A stretch of DNA of 64,000 bases from Varroa destructor (GCF_002443255.2 NW_019211454.1:39793098-39857097); one strand, 5' to 3'; shown: positions 22,255 through 35,576, counted from the first letter of the stretch. A program made the numbers and translations. The notes: generated by a model from the letters alone, not told the origin.

Positions 22255-22471
22255 GTAAGACTCAACAATGCATTTTAGTGAACATTGCGATTGTATAACG
22301 TTCATAACCTATTTGCTAGAATGGTTGAGTAGATGAAGGCGGGAGCCACGAATAGATGCAAATCATCACTGTTACTATTACTTTACATCTATAGTTTTTA
22401 CCGTTTCGTGCTCGATGGAAATTAAGACCGTCGGCTAACATCTTCTTCCGTAAATTTGCCTTTTACGGTAG

Positions 22472-22820
22472 ACATCGAACGACCCGCCTCACGTAGTTAC
22501 GGCATATACGCTCGGACGACGTCATCGGAACGTGAAAACGGCACATTGGCCGAGGAACCTGAACTAGAGGCAACAGCGAACGCACATGGTGAAGGAGCTG
22601 TTCAAACAGAGCGGCTGAAACATTCGAATGGTAGCATGTGTACCGTGACTGATCCCGATCAAGCCAAAGAAGGGCAGAATGCTCCGAAGGCTACAGAGGA
22701 AAGCATGGAAAACGAAGAAAAGATTTCCGTTGCGCAGGAGGGCTCTATCATCGAATCGCAACAACCAGAGGGACCTAATTCACCTCAAGAATGCTTCGAG
22801 CATCCCGCCGAACAGGATGA
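22472..22820 (+). CDS. AMPK gamma subunit, coding exon 11 (acidic C-terminal tail)
   Basis: The acceptor TTTTACGGTAG ends at 22471. The G left by exon 10 plus AC gives Asp, and the frame stays open for 116 codons. The translation is low-complexity and rich in Glu, Gln, Asn and Ser (for example ENGTLAEEPELEATANAHGE), with no domain I recognise. The donor GTAAGT after 22820 leaves phase 2. If the intron is retained, the donor itself supplies a TAA two bases later, so the protein would end ...AEQDE. The exon is assigned from exact splice phase and coding continuity, not from family similarity. Confidence 0.75.
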
Positions 22821-23012
22821 GTAAGTTTACAGCCTACGTTCAGTTACAGTGTTTAAACACGAGACGCTCTCTGGAAGCCCTCTGCAAACGTAGGCAGTCA
22901 AACTATCATGTGGTTCAAAGGTCCAACTACAATAGGAACCCCACTATAGACAGAATTATCATGGACACCCGTTTATTTTACAATTTCATTAACCTCCAGC
23001 AATTAGGCATAG

Positions 23013-23058
<46 letters not shown>

Positions 23059-23083
23059 TGTAAAATTCGATTTTCCTTAGCAG
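22821..23083 (+). other. Intron 11 with (TA)n tract
   Basis: A 263-bp intron, GTAAGT ... CTTAGCAG. The TA repeat at 23016-23056 ends 27 nt before the acceptor, in the position of the branch-point and pyrimidine-tract region. Confidence 0.7.
23016..23056. repeat. (AT)n microsatellite in intron 11
   Basis: About 20 perfect AT units immediately upstream of the last exon's acceptor. Confidence 0.95.
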
Positions 23084-23267
23084 GTTAAGTAATATGTCGG
23101 CTGAGAAGCTCGATGATTCGGAAAAGGCTAGCGAAAAGGAAGAACTGCCGCAGAAGTTGTTATCTGCCAAATCCGCCTTAGCTCCGGTCGCAGGGGTATC
23201 CACGGCAACGTCAACCCAGCCGGAAAATAGAGCTGACATAATTACCCCCGTTGACACTAAATCGTAG
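23084..23267 (+). CDS. AMPK gamma subunit, coding exon 12 (C-terminus and stop)
   Basis: The acceptor TTTCCTTAGCAG ends at 23083. GA from exon 11 plus G gives Glu, then an acidic, Ser/Ala-rich frame (MSAEKLDDSEKASEKEELPQ) runs to TAG at 23265-23267. The tandem acceptor TTAGCAG allows a second start at 23081, which replaces Glu with Asp-Arg and leaves the frame unchanged. The whole-gene model totals 3282 nt, or 1093 codons plus stop, with all phases closed. Confidence 0.7.
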
Positions 23268-24006
23268 CTTCACAATATGTGCGAACGAGAGCATAGATAT
23301 CTAAAGTAAATGGCCATAAGAAGCGCTGTCAAGTATTATATAGATACTTCACCGTGCCGGACCCATTCAAGTCGATTCTAATTCAGTTTCAACGACGACT
23401 ATTGAGGGTTAACCATTATCGCACGAGCATTATGCCTTCATCGAATGGCAGAAGGTTGGTCACAAAACAGAGCGTAAGGCAGCTAAGCCAAGTTGTTGTA
23501 TCAAGTCGATGCACTTCGGTAAAGCGGCCATCATACACCGCAATTTTCCGTTCATACCTAATCCATAGCATTAGCTGAGTGCGCGAACTTCGTATTGATT
23601 AACATTTAAGTCGTTGAAAAGCACTGCTACTTTATGCGTCTGTGTGCTAGTCTGTCCTATGTCGCCAATATAAAAAAAAATAGCATGCGGCCCCCAAATG
23701 CCGATTGAACTGTCTACACAGGGGCAAGAAGAGTGCAACCCGGCCGAAGCAACAGCTGTATAAACCGGTGAGACAAGCTTAAAATGATATCTATCATATA
23801 TTTCTGCAGTTGCTGGACTGCGAGTGAATACGCACGCAAATAGAATGATGGGACGGATATGATGTGTAGATATTACGACAGCTATATTTATATAAACAAC
23901 AAACAAGCATATATATATATATATAAATGGGCTCTTCTCTTAGCCCTCACCAATACCACCTTTGTTATATAGTGACACTTAAGATAGAATGATGATAGTA
24001 TAAGAT

Positions 24007-24012
24007 AATAAA
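24007..24012 (+). terminator. Candidate polyadenylation signal AATAAA
   Basis: First canonical hexamer after the stop codon at 23267. AT-rich context makes chance occurrence likely. Confidence 0.3.
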
Positions 24013-24818
24013 TACGTTACTAATTATAAGAATTATTATTACTACTGCTAACGATAATAGTAATAGAAATAATAATACATAAACAGTACTGCATCCTGAT
24101 AGACATAAATAGATTATCCTCAAAAAAATAAATTCGAGTTTTTTCATGTGAAAATGCAAAGCTACACAGACAGTAGATATTCTACTCACAGAGATGTATT
24201 CATACATAGACAGCTGCAGAGATTTACAAACGATATACGCAATGGTAAATATTAGAAGGACGGGTACAAAAAAAGAAGAAAATGTGACGAAGTACTGATA
24301 ATTGAATGTTCTAATTTGAAGACGTTAACGACCTACACTATCGTTGTATGTACGGGAGCATTATATGGCATTCAGTAACGCGGCAGAAGGAGCACCCGCT
24401 ATGTACTTTGAACGCAGCTGGTCAACTAGAGATGGTTTTGTCATGTACACAAGGAAAAAAAGGAATGAGAACGAGATATAGATGAGGGCGTAAGCTCGCT
24501 AAAAAACTGTTGAGACGCACAGGCTGTGCCTGTTTAACATATAATACGGTATACGACGAAGCGTAGTAACCAACTGGTGGTCAATGGGGCAGTACTCAAG
24601 GGTGCACGTCACACAGTTTGATTAGTATTATTATTCTATGCTAAACATTTTTGAGGAAAAACGACCTATAATGTTGCTTTCCTAAATTTATGTTGCTAGA
24701 ATAATAGACTCTATATGCCGTATCATAATGTTAATTGATTGAGTTGAAAATAATATATATACATATAATAATGGTTCACGTACTGCTATAGAGAAACATA
24801 TATACTTATTCACTTATG

Positions 24819-24819
24819 A

Positions 24820-24861
<42 letters not shown>

Positions 24862-24862
24862 A
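24819..24862. repeat. (AT)n microsatellite, interrupted
   Basis: Two AT runs separated by a single C (ATACAT). Confidence 0.95.
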
Positions 24863-26573
24863 TTGGGAAAGCACTTTGTTACACAAACAAAAAGTCAATG
24901 AAGGACATAGATTAATTGCCGGAACGCGGGAAGTCCTGTCGGACTTCGCACGGAATAGTGTTCAAGCCAACTGACCCACTCTAGGGGAGTAAAGGTCAAA
25001 GGAAACGTACAGGATGAGGGTGTCGAATGGAAGAACGGAAGAAGAAACGGCCAGAAGTTATAAGAACGACGTCGATGTCGGCGTATACTCTATAATTGTA
25101 TCTATGTACGATGAAACGAGTTAATTGAGGTTGCAAAGTCAACGGTGAAGCTATTGCAGATGCAAATGAAGGACAGGGCGAATCAACGAGAAATACTGTA
25201 CAACTAACGAGAATAACGACCACAAGAGTAATTCTGGTGGTGATGAAATATGGCTAAAGTATTTTTTTACGAAACGCGATTGACGTGGGTACGCATAAAA
25301 GAGAAACGATTAGAGGAAATGACCGTTAGATGTATGGAAAGAAAGGCGGAAAAAGGTTCGGGAACGACGAGGTGCGGTCCCTGGTTGGATTTGAGGTTAC
25401 GTTACTTCTGCGAGATCAATGCCGCTAGCGTGATAGATAGGAAACGCTAAGCTGTGAGAAGTAGAACAGATAGTTGAAACTACCGCCTTCAAAAGGATCG
25501 CAAGCGGTGTTCACATCCTCGGTGTTACTGTTTTGTGGCAGGATTGAACAGTTCGCTAAGCGCGAAGACGGAAGCACCGCGGGAAAAACGGGTCCTGATG
25601 AAAAGCAAGAAAAAACTAGTGAAGTACGAATATGAAACAGTAGGCGACGTATGACTTATTGATGCTTAAAACCTGCTAAGAATATGATAAAGACACACGC
25701 GCAATGCCTTCGTCTATTCTGCTAATGATGAGAATAATAATACTAACTAACCAAAATAAAGATTAATAATGGAGACAATAATATAGTAATAGTAATATCC
25801 ATTTATAGTATAAGAATGGTGGATATGAGGACAAAGGCAATAACGAAGTTAGAACGTGTCGTCGGGAACGGAGCACGGTGCTTATGAACGGGGAAAACGA
25901 GGGCGGAAAATATGCACGGACAACGATTAGTTGGCCTCTAGTTTAATGATATACACCAGCAATAGCAGCAGTTGCAGACTTAGGACTAAAATAAATCGGT
26001 TATGTCAAACTATATTAGTCCTAAAGTGGAAGGTTTAATTTTTAGGCCGAAACACCGAATTCGAAGCAGCATACGTGATGCGGAGGCAAGAGAATGACCT
26101 ATACAACTGGAAAAGCACAAAATATGCCGTAGGGTTGACAAAATGTGTTTATGTTATGAGAAAGACGAGAACCTACGTATATACTAATCCCAAAAGTCTA
26201 CCTAACTTAAAAACGGGAAACCACATTCGCCAACAAATACTACTCTGGGTAAACGAGTTTTCCACATTCTTTTATTGATTCTCCAAACGACAGAGTAACA
26301 AACGCATAGAAATTGGGTAACAATTATACGATTCAATATCACGTAACACAGAAAAAAAAGTCTATTATAGGCCAATTAGAATTGCAAAGTCACAGGTCTT
26401 TGCCTGGAGTCAAACAATATTCGAAGAGGAATAAAGGTTGACGATGTGGTGGAATAAGATTAATAATGATTATAAGCAATTATAAAGATAAAACATGATA
26501 GAAAAGAGCATGTTCAACGATCATTTTAGTACAATGCTGTCATTTCATATTCATTTATAATTTGAAATGTTAA

Positions 26574-26673
26574 NNNNNNNNNNNNNNNNNNNNNNNNNNN
26601 NNNNNNNNNNNNNNNNNNNNNNNNNNNNNNNNNNNNNNNNNNNNNNNNNNNNNNNNNNNNNNNNNNNNNNNNN
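26574..26673. other. Assembly gap of 100 N
   Basis: Exactly 100 N, the usual placeholder for a gap of unknown length. The two flanks may not be close neighbours. Confidence 0.99.
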
Positions 26674-28484
26674 ATCTATATAGGTACACTGAGGTACACT
26701 GATTTTTGCAGTGCTCCTCGTCGTCTGACCAGTTTGTCCGAAAGCAGAGGTTTGTAATATAACGTAAATAGATGGGCCTCACGAAATTACCTTTTATTGT
26801 CCTCGTCTGCTATTGACTGTTCTGTTTTTGGGAGATATACACCCATATTTCCGTGCTAAAGCACTCCTGCAAGTTCCCCATCCCTGATACAGTAGCATTT
26901 CGTCTACCTACCGTTACATATATTTTTTGAACGAGAAAGATTTATCTTTTGCTCCGTCTAATATGAAGACAACTCGCTTCTCGACTGAAGAGGTGCCGAC
27001 ATTCCTCTTATCTGAAATTACGAGATGGTGCGCATAGCCTGCTCTAAGAGAATAAGAGCTTTTCGTGGACAGCCTCGTGGTTCCATCTGGCCTCGATGTG
27101 ACAGCCTTCCACCCGTGTACGTAATCCTCCCTTCTTCGTTCGCTGTTCTTCGTTCCCTAAGGCCCCGTCTTCACCAGGCACTCCGTCTCATCACGTGGGT
27201 CGGCCAATCTACTGATACTACTGATCCGTTACTTCCGCTTCTCCTAGTTCCGCCACACCAAGCGGAGCTCTATAGTTGGCCTACCATTTAGTTCAAGCAA
27301 CGTCTGGTCATAACAACGCCTTTCCTAACTTTTGCTTTAACCTCCTTTATCCCTCTTCCTGTTTCGAGGCCCGTCCACCACTGCCCAGTCGTAGTCAGTG
27401 AGCTGTAATGGCTTGCGACATAGTTCACTGCTTCAAGCGCTAACAGTTGTTATCTTTCAGCATCCTAGGCTTTGTGGCGCATGTAGGCTCTCGATAGATG
27501 AGTATGTGGTATACCATGCAAGAAAATAAGCACTAAATGTAAACGTATTTATCGCTCACTCGGACGCCTCTTAATTAACAGGAATATGTTGAATTTTATG
27601 CAAAGGCAGAATGTCTGGTACAGAGGCCATTGGCTTGCCTTAATTGCTCGGTCACAATCATGTATCAAAGCTTTCGTGGTGTTGACGATGCGTTTCCTTA
27701 AATGCGTGCGTGTGTAAAAGTTGTTCTTTTTTAAAAGTTTTACAGGTACAGCTGTGTACTTTTGAGGTGTTCCTCTTGTTTTGCCTTTACCGATTATAGA
27801 CCGTTAAATCGGCCTTACTACTAATCGAATAAATTGTTATAGCAAAAAGATCTATTATTTACTAAGCAATTGTCTACTTGCAGCCCTATTTGTGTTATCG
27901 GTAGTCATCGAAAGCATCACTTAGCACCCACTCCAGGTATCACCTAGGCTCCACTGTATCGTCGAAAGTATAACGCGAGGATTATGCAAACGATGCCTTT
28001 CTGCAGTGTTCTTCTTGGACCATTACGTTTCTGCTGAGCTACAGTAAGATATAATAGTTCAGCTTAATACGTTAAATCTAATGAAGTGAACCGCTTGTCG
28101 TTCATCGTGTAATGTGCGAAATGAATCGAATGGGGTTTATTGTATAGTTTGCTAAATATCTAAATAAAAAATAAAAAAAAAACCAAAGGTGCTTTATTTA
28201 ACTCGGCAACAAATATTTACGATGCCACGGTGGCATCTAAAACCGCATTTTAAAAAAAATTTTTAAAATTAGTTTCATAACGTTCCATCATTATAACTAA
28301 GCGTTCTTCGCACCCGTTGTCTTCCGGAATCATTCCTGCATCTAACGTTGACAACGTGTTAGCTGTTGATATATGGCGTTCTGACAAAAGATCACGTCGC
28401 AGTAAAAAATATAAATACATGGTGTGTGACATAAAATACAGGAAATTTAGGAAAAAACGTCAACGTGCATGGAGCAGCTTTTTT

Positions 28485-28534
28485 TTTTAAACCAAACAGA
28501 AGATTCTATGAAAATCTTCTATTTGGTTTTAAAA
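28485..28534. repeat. 50-nt near-perfect inverted repeat (hairpin)
   Basis: The left arm 28485-28505 pairs with the right arm 28513-28534 around a 7-nt loop (CTATGAA). There is one mismatch (C28497/A28521) and one bulge. The inner 8 bp and the next 6 bp are perfect, and the stem is about 20 bp in total. Confidence 0.8.
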
Positions 28535-29519
28535 TCAGTGTATATCAAACCATACGTATTTCGTAGCATAATGTACGGATCATCTATGAGAAAATCATAT
28601 GTTGTCAGCGTGACGTGCTTTTAGCTCCATACCCTAGATTTGTTTGTCTCTGTAGGCCACTAGTTAGCCTGGCATCAATTATTGAAACATAAAAAGCGGA
28701 TTCCTTAGTAAAAAAAGTGTCAGTAGCAGAGGTAGCATTAGTAGTCCTGATCAGCTATAAAGGCCGTGTTGCATCTGTGGAAGTCACACGTCGTTTTCGC
28801 TGGGTGCCTGTCAATGGTCCGTACCATCATTTCACTTATTTGCTAGTTCGAAAGATGACGGAAATAGGAGAACCAAGTAAGGGATCACCACCGGAAGTTA
28901 ACGCCATCTGCTTTGCGTACAACGTCCGCTCGTCTGCGCCGTCCAAGAACAGCAAATGCAAAGCTCGCTCCTTCCATCTTCTCGTCATACTATCATTGAA
29001 CCTGCTAAGCCAAGATGGGCCAAATCAGGTACTAAGTCATTCAGCCGCTTACTGCAAGCAGAATACTTTTTGGTAGACTCCTCTGAAGAAGTTCGGAGGA
29101 GAGACGGAGCATCCCAACATATGCACTCTGCTGCACCCGCTTATACTGTTATTAGCTAGCTTTCGTTGTTGGTGCTTATACTGCTGATAATACGGCCGTC
29201 TTTGTTGTTATTGTCGCTGCTGCTGCTGCTGCTTCCATAAGCATTTTCGCCAAGTGGTACACGCTCACCTATACAGTATTACGACAGACGAGGCGATGGT
29301 GCGCACAGTGATGAACAGCCCACAGTCTACATCACGTACTGCTACACAATGAACTTCCTGAGGAAGCGCCTCTCCTGTTCCGTTATTCTCAGCCATCTAT
29401 GCACACGGTTTGCGTTCGTCACTGATCAGCCACTATTCCGAGCTGCAAATCGTAAGGTATCCTTGCCACATACATAACGCTCGCCGTTCAAGGATGATCT
29501 GGAGAAGACGAAAAAGGCA

Positions 29520-29583
29520 CTTGTTGTTGCTGTTGCTGTTGTTGTTGTTGTTGCTGCTGGTGCTGTTGTTGTTGTTGTTGTGT
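29520..29583. repeat. (TTG/CTG)n triplet repeat
   Basis: About 64 nt of imperfect TTG with CTG interruptions. It produces a poly-Leu open frame on the + strand that is not evidence of a gene. Confidence 0.9.
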
Positions 29584-32500
29584 TCCATTCTAGGGTAAAT
29601 ATTCTTTACCTAAAGGATGTTTTTGCGATTTGCTTTCTTTATGATTTTTTTGTGATTTTTTTTCTTTAAGCGTCTTTTTGCAGGAGTCTCTTATACACAT
29701 CTATGAAATAGTTGTGAAAGCTCATTTGGCCGTATTTTCCTTAATGATTTTTCGACTGATAACTTAGTAGCCATATATTTATGTATTAGGAGCGTTCCTG
29801 GTATCAATCAAGAGCTTTAGCCGAATTGAATCGAAATGCTATATATGTTACTAGAACCCAGTATGTTTTCTAGTAGAAAAAACTTACGAAGGAGGCTTCT
29901 TAACGCCAATCGATGATAGATTTTGACAAGATTTAACATTTATCCTTCGGCGTTACTAACTGAGGAGTGTCTCGTCCACATGTTGATGGCGGTGAAGATG
30001 CGTGTCGAGCCATCTTTATCAGATTTTTTAAGCAATCTCTAATGAGTGCCTGTTGGAAAATGGTAGCGGCCGATATGATGAACACTTTGAGCTATTTTTT
30101 TAAATATTTTTTAAAAATGTTTTCTGAGAGAAGTACGAAAAAGTCTATGATGCAAAGTCTCAATAGACACTAATGCTCTACACGAATCGATAAGTCGAAC
30201 ATGCCGTCCGAAAGAAAAAGCTTAACATAATATTCTATCGATCGGGATTCTTGACGCCGATCGGTAGGCCTCGACAAGCTGAACAAAAGTGCAATGCATA
30301 CCGGTATACCTGAAGTTGGGTTAAGATATCGGTCGAAAAAAAATAGGTTAAAAGTGAAAATTCCATTGGTCATATCAGTTTGCTCGCGTAACAGTAAAAT
30401 TCAAACGCATTTCGATCTGTTTTCGGATGTCTTATTATATAATATGTATATATATATAGAAATATTAATTAGAAAATTTAGATGGCCACTGTGGATAAGA
30501 TTCTAGCAAAAAGGAAATTTAATATATACTAAGAATAAAAGATTCAGACTCTTCAAAAAATCATAGGAATAACTAGTTCTAAAAAAATTACAATATACTG
30601 AATTTAAGCTTAGCAAGAAAACGTCTACGCCTTCTTAGGAAAAAAGTCACTAGATTACTCGACTTTATCAATTACAACGTCTGTTGAAAGTGGGCCGAAA
30701 ATCCATTTGTTTGTCTACGGCCATTCTGTAAAAGATTGGTCGATAGGCAAACGTACTCACGTCTGTCACGAAAACAAAGTCAATCGACAAACATATTATA
30801 ACAAAATGATTACGTAACTACAGAGGGGTAACTATTTAAATGGGGCAGGGTGACTGTGACGCGATAATAGCTAATGTGCTTCCATTGGCCCAATTAAGAC
30901 ATCCTGGAGAAATTTGCGTGTAATATCCGAGTGGATGAACGATTGGTCACAGAAGAGTTTGTTTTTCTATACCACATGACGTGATGTTAATTTAAAAAAT
31001 AGGTTATTTTTTGTCATTTTTTGTCACGACTCGATAATCCTTAAGAACTTTGTAAAAAATTACGAAGTTGCTTGTTTTTGTATAAGGGATGTAACTGGAT
31101 TAGAAACTGAGGTATTAATTTTTATATGTTTGTGACCTAGTGGTGAACTAATGATTTTCGTTCCGATGGTTGATCGTTGATGGAATATAGAGGATCTTAG
31201 TTTATTTTTAAAATGTACAAATACTTTTTTCCTGGGGGAAACAGTTTGTTTTTCCCATAACGGTACGGAATGCGAGTTTAACTGATCTAAGGAGTTGTCA
31301 ATGAATATACGGTCTATATTTTCTGCGTGCAACATAATATCAAGTTCTTCTAGGAGACTAGATACAACTTGGGTCAAATGCTAGACTAAGTTAATAAAAT
31401 TAGAAAAATGGGATAGCTGTAACAATATAAAGAAATAAGTCTGCAATTTCATTTTTAGCTAGAAGGAATGCTAAGACATTTGTCCTATGCAGAATACCAC
31501 TTCGTTTACGCTCTCTTCACACCAGTCAGTAAATCTGACTAAAAGACTAGATAAGACAATAATAGATCAACCTGAAACAGATATTTCGATATTACAAAGG
31601 CCAGAAAATGAATGATAAAAACGTAATCTCTAATAAATGTTAATTGAAAGATTGGACCAGATGTAACGTGAACGAAATTTGGTCATATTAGAACAGGCCG
31701 GTGAAATAGTTGCCGAGGGTAACGGGCTAGCTATGTTGAGACAACTATGGTTGTAGACTGTAGTTTAGATTAGGTTGGAGGTAGCATGTAGCAACTTAAA
31801 TATGTTGAGCCTGGGCATAATAAATAAAATAGGTAACTGGGGCAAAGCCTGCGAGTACGTCTGGCGTACATTCGAAATTACGGTAACAAGGAAAAAAAAC
31901 TATGTATATCTTATGATTCGTGGTACGTTATTTTATTATGTCATGTCTCAGGAATATATCTATTTGTTTTTTGCAGCTAGTTCCTTTTTTGGCTGTGTAG
32001 CTATATTCCTACTACTCCAATGAAAATAAGAATTGCACGAAGTGGCCTTTGTTGAATTTACGATGCAATTTCTATTACGAGTTATGATATAAGATATCAC
32101 GTTTGGGATGACACTGCCCTTGAAAGTGAGGTTTAGCTTCAAATCAATAGAGTTTTTCGAAATTACACAGACATGTTAGGTGCAGTTTCTACACCTTTGG
32201 ATAAAAGCTTTTTAATTCAATTCGAAATTGGCGCCATACCTTGAAACAATTTTACAGTTGCGCTAGTTCTTGTGTATGTTACGTTTTTATTTAGATTTAA
32301 TTTAGAAGTAAACATCCCCCAAAAGATAAATTTCACTTAGTTCGGTTTGTAGACGCATAAACAAGAGCACTCGTTTCGCTGAATTTCCCTTACTGTTGTT
32401 CATCATTGAATATTGAATCCGTGAAAAAGTGTTTTTGTATGAAAATTAAACAGAAAAAACATTTCCAGTACTGACATTCTCAATAAGTGAGCTTTTTCTC

Positions 32501-35500
32501 AACATAATCTGTTTTCTAAAATTGAACTGCCCCACAGTAAATCTTTCTCTATCAAAATATTTTATTTATTAATCTGCGCTTTACATCAAGTCTGTGCCAT
32601 CTCGGCACCCGAATAATTTTGCACACACACCGATATAGACTTTCGTAAATTCCACGGGTGACGCCGCAACCGACCCGAGAGCGTAAATCTGCTCTCATTC
32701 AGGCCTCTATTCAATTGTTCACTCAGTCTGGTATTTGTCGTCACCAACGTCACCGCAACTATCATGAACAGAATGAAGGAATCATTCAAATATCTATTAT
32801 CTCACTGGTTTTCTTCCTTGGAAATTGACCCTGCTTCCTTCGTCCTACACCGTCTACCTTTGCTCTTTCAAGTTGTGTTTCTTTTCTCTCGGTGCCTACA
32901 TCTCTTCTTTTTTTCCTTCCTCAGATGCCTCAGTTCTCAGTTCAGCGGGTTTGCCGTCAGCATACAAACAACTAGCAGCGACAGTAGTACGGCGGTTCGC
33001 TTAGGAAAAAGCTGCCGCTGTCGCGGCTCGGATCCATCACATATTGTACTTCGGCTGCCGCCTACTTGTCCTTTCTTGACCTCGTCGTCTTTCCCACACC
33101 CTTCAAACATTACCTTTCAACCTGACTCGTTTCGCGGTGCAGACGTGCTGCGTGTACTAGCGGCGCCTTGAAATCATCATTCTATGATATGCTATGGCTA
33201 AGTGCGGCAATCGTGTGCGCGCCCTACCGTCGGTCGTGCTATGTACTCGGCAACATTCTCTACAACGACTACGTTCAGCTTTCTCGTTCTACCTTCATCT
33301 TAACCTACTTCATCGTTTGCCTCACTTCTTAGGTTCTTTTTTTCTCAATGATGTTTTGTCTCCGCTGTACCAACCGTGCATTGGTTCTGTGATCTGTTCC
33401 GTAGTTCGCTCTCTCTCGCTGCGTCTTCTAGCCGCCCGTTCCCCTTTTAGTCCTGAGCAAACACCTCATAAGAACACCGCAATTGGGTTCCTCCTAGTGA
33501 TATCATCGCCGTTGTCGGTTGTCGAATGCCAGTCTCCGATCGAATTTTGGAACGACTAAATCTTCTCTCTACGCAAATACACACTTACCTAGCCATCGGG
33601 CAATCTAACCCAAGCGCCCATTCAACCAAGACGCCCATACACAACCGAAAGAGTCGTGTTAGCAAATAGATTTCATAAATTAATTGGATTTCTAAACGAA
33701 ACAGTGTTTGCATTACATTACATACATAGAACCATACTACGTGCACATCTCACATACGTACACGTAGGCATAGATTATGTGAGCATAATAAAATGATAGG
33801 AAGGAACTTGTGAGGGTGACGTTACAACTAAGCCGAGAGAAAGGGAAAATAGAAGAAAAAATACACACATTCTATACCGGTGCCTTACCAGGTCAATCAT
33901 AGCGTACTACTTTTTGGTTTGATGCAAACTTCGTAATTATAGCAAAACCTATGTATTGTTCGGTTATCTGGGGAGTAAGACGATAGAATAACGTTGTAAC
34001 AACGTTGGCTTCTACGGTACGATATTATTCATTTAGCTTTTCAACTCGTATGACAACTGCCAGTATATATTTCAAATTTAGGTATTTGATATGGTTTCAT
34101 CTCGAGCTAATTTCTAATAGTTCATGTTCATTCCGTTGCTGAACTTACCGAATCATGTTACTTCAGAATAGTACTCACTGAACACGACTTCAACCTTCAG
34201 AAGTCACTAAATCTCTCAATTTTTGGCAGAATGCCTTAGGTTTGTTGTGCACGTCTTGAGCATACCTCTTCTTGAGCTTGGGGTGCCTGAGTGTTTAGCA
34301 GAAAACTCCTACTGTGACTGACTGTGTCAGTTTGCAATTTTATCGTACCCGAGATTTTTTTTATAGCCGAGCTTGGCCGAAAATGGCTCTGTTTCGTCTA
34401 GTAAACTTTTCGGTACAAAACAAAAGGTATCTAAGCTTATCAATTCAATTCGAAGTTAAACAAAACTCGTTAGCTGAGAGCTGAAGTTAATACAAATCGT
34501 CTGACCCGTCCATTCTTGTTTTAATAATCTAGGCCGTCACAGTATCGCCTACTAAATTTCTGTTTATCGCTATGCCACTCAATCAGGACAGAAGATGCGC
34601 GTATACATGTCCAACGATTGCTTAGACTGCCAGGGTTCCCAAGCTATTTTTATTGCGTGCTCTGTTTCGAATAAGTGACCCTACGTAGCCCTTTAATCAA
34701 AGAAGATAAGCTTGTAAAAGCGTATTGGCCTTTGATAGTTGAAGGTTTCGTTCATTATAAATTTCAAATTGCATAGCTCGCCTAATTGTGAATATATCTC
34801 TGTTGACAAGTATTTTATTAGTTAAACATACTCTGACATATACTGTGTACACATACATTATCGCAGAAGGGCTTATTTCGACAGCTAAGGCCCGCCTCGG
34901 TCTTCGATCAAAGCCTTTAATGTTTCCTGCATTTCACCGCTTCATTATCCGACACTTTTCGCTTGAACAGGGCTAGAGAAAAGAAAAGCATGCCACGTCG
35001 CGATAGACAAGTAGTTATTTAGGATTTTTGGAATTCTGCATTAGTAAAGAAAGCACATACCGCACTCATTTGTCTGGTGGGTAGCAACTTTAGGAAGCTA
35101 TTCGTATATTAAAAAGAAAACTATATTAGCGAAAGGCTGTCCTATCGATATCTAAAACGAAGGCGTGGTTTAGATGCGCTATAGAGTCACTGCTGCGAAA
35201 TTTGCGATGGATTCTAGCTTTTGTGAAATCTAGCTCAATGGTCGAGACGCATCTCAAGTAGCGACGGCTTGACCTTATCGTGCATCACGTTCTACAATGA
35301 TGGTACAAACGGGCCCAGTTTTCATCCACCCTCCTCTTCTGTTCAGCCGAATACTTTTTGCAGTGAGGGGTTTCGCGAATTTTACCAGACACTTGATTAG
35401 TACATGCGGACGCATATACAACAATGTTTCGTTGATACCGGCACGCATCAACAGGATTACTTGGAACCAACCAATAAAAACCAAACAATGCGTTCGGTTT

Positions 35501-35550
35501 ACGTTGTTCAGATCAGGCGTGGCAGCGAACCGCCACATCACTGATACCAG

Positions 35551-35576
35551 CAACAACAACAACAACAACAACAACA
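35551..35576. repeat. (CAA)n microsatellite
   Basis: Eight or more CAA units. The poly-Asn (+) and poly-Leu or Cys (-) frames over it are repeat artefacts. Confidence 0.9.

Larger units (their letters stand above)
23268..26573 (+). other. 3' flank of the AMPK gamma gene, probable 3' UTR then intergenic
   Basis: AT-rich and without a recognisable gene. AATAAA hexamers at 24007-24012 and 24127-24132 could mark polyadenylation, which would give a 3' UTR of about 0.75-0.9 kb. (AT)n tracts lie at 23909-23926 and 24819-24862. From about 24970 to 26450 the + strand is noticeably purine-rich. Open frames here are short and unrecognised. Confidence 0.5.

Noticed and set aside
29890..30290. Two loosely similar segments (near 29893 and 30248) sharing TTCTT-ACGCC-ATCG and GACAAG
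   Set aside because: About 70 percent similar over roughly 40 nt by eye, with no extension on either side. Not enough to call a repeat.
31060..31377. - strand 105-codon protein-like frame
   Set aside because: No motif and no splice context. Length is within chance expectation.
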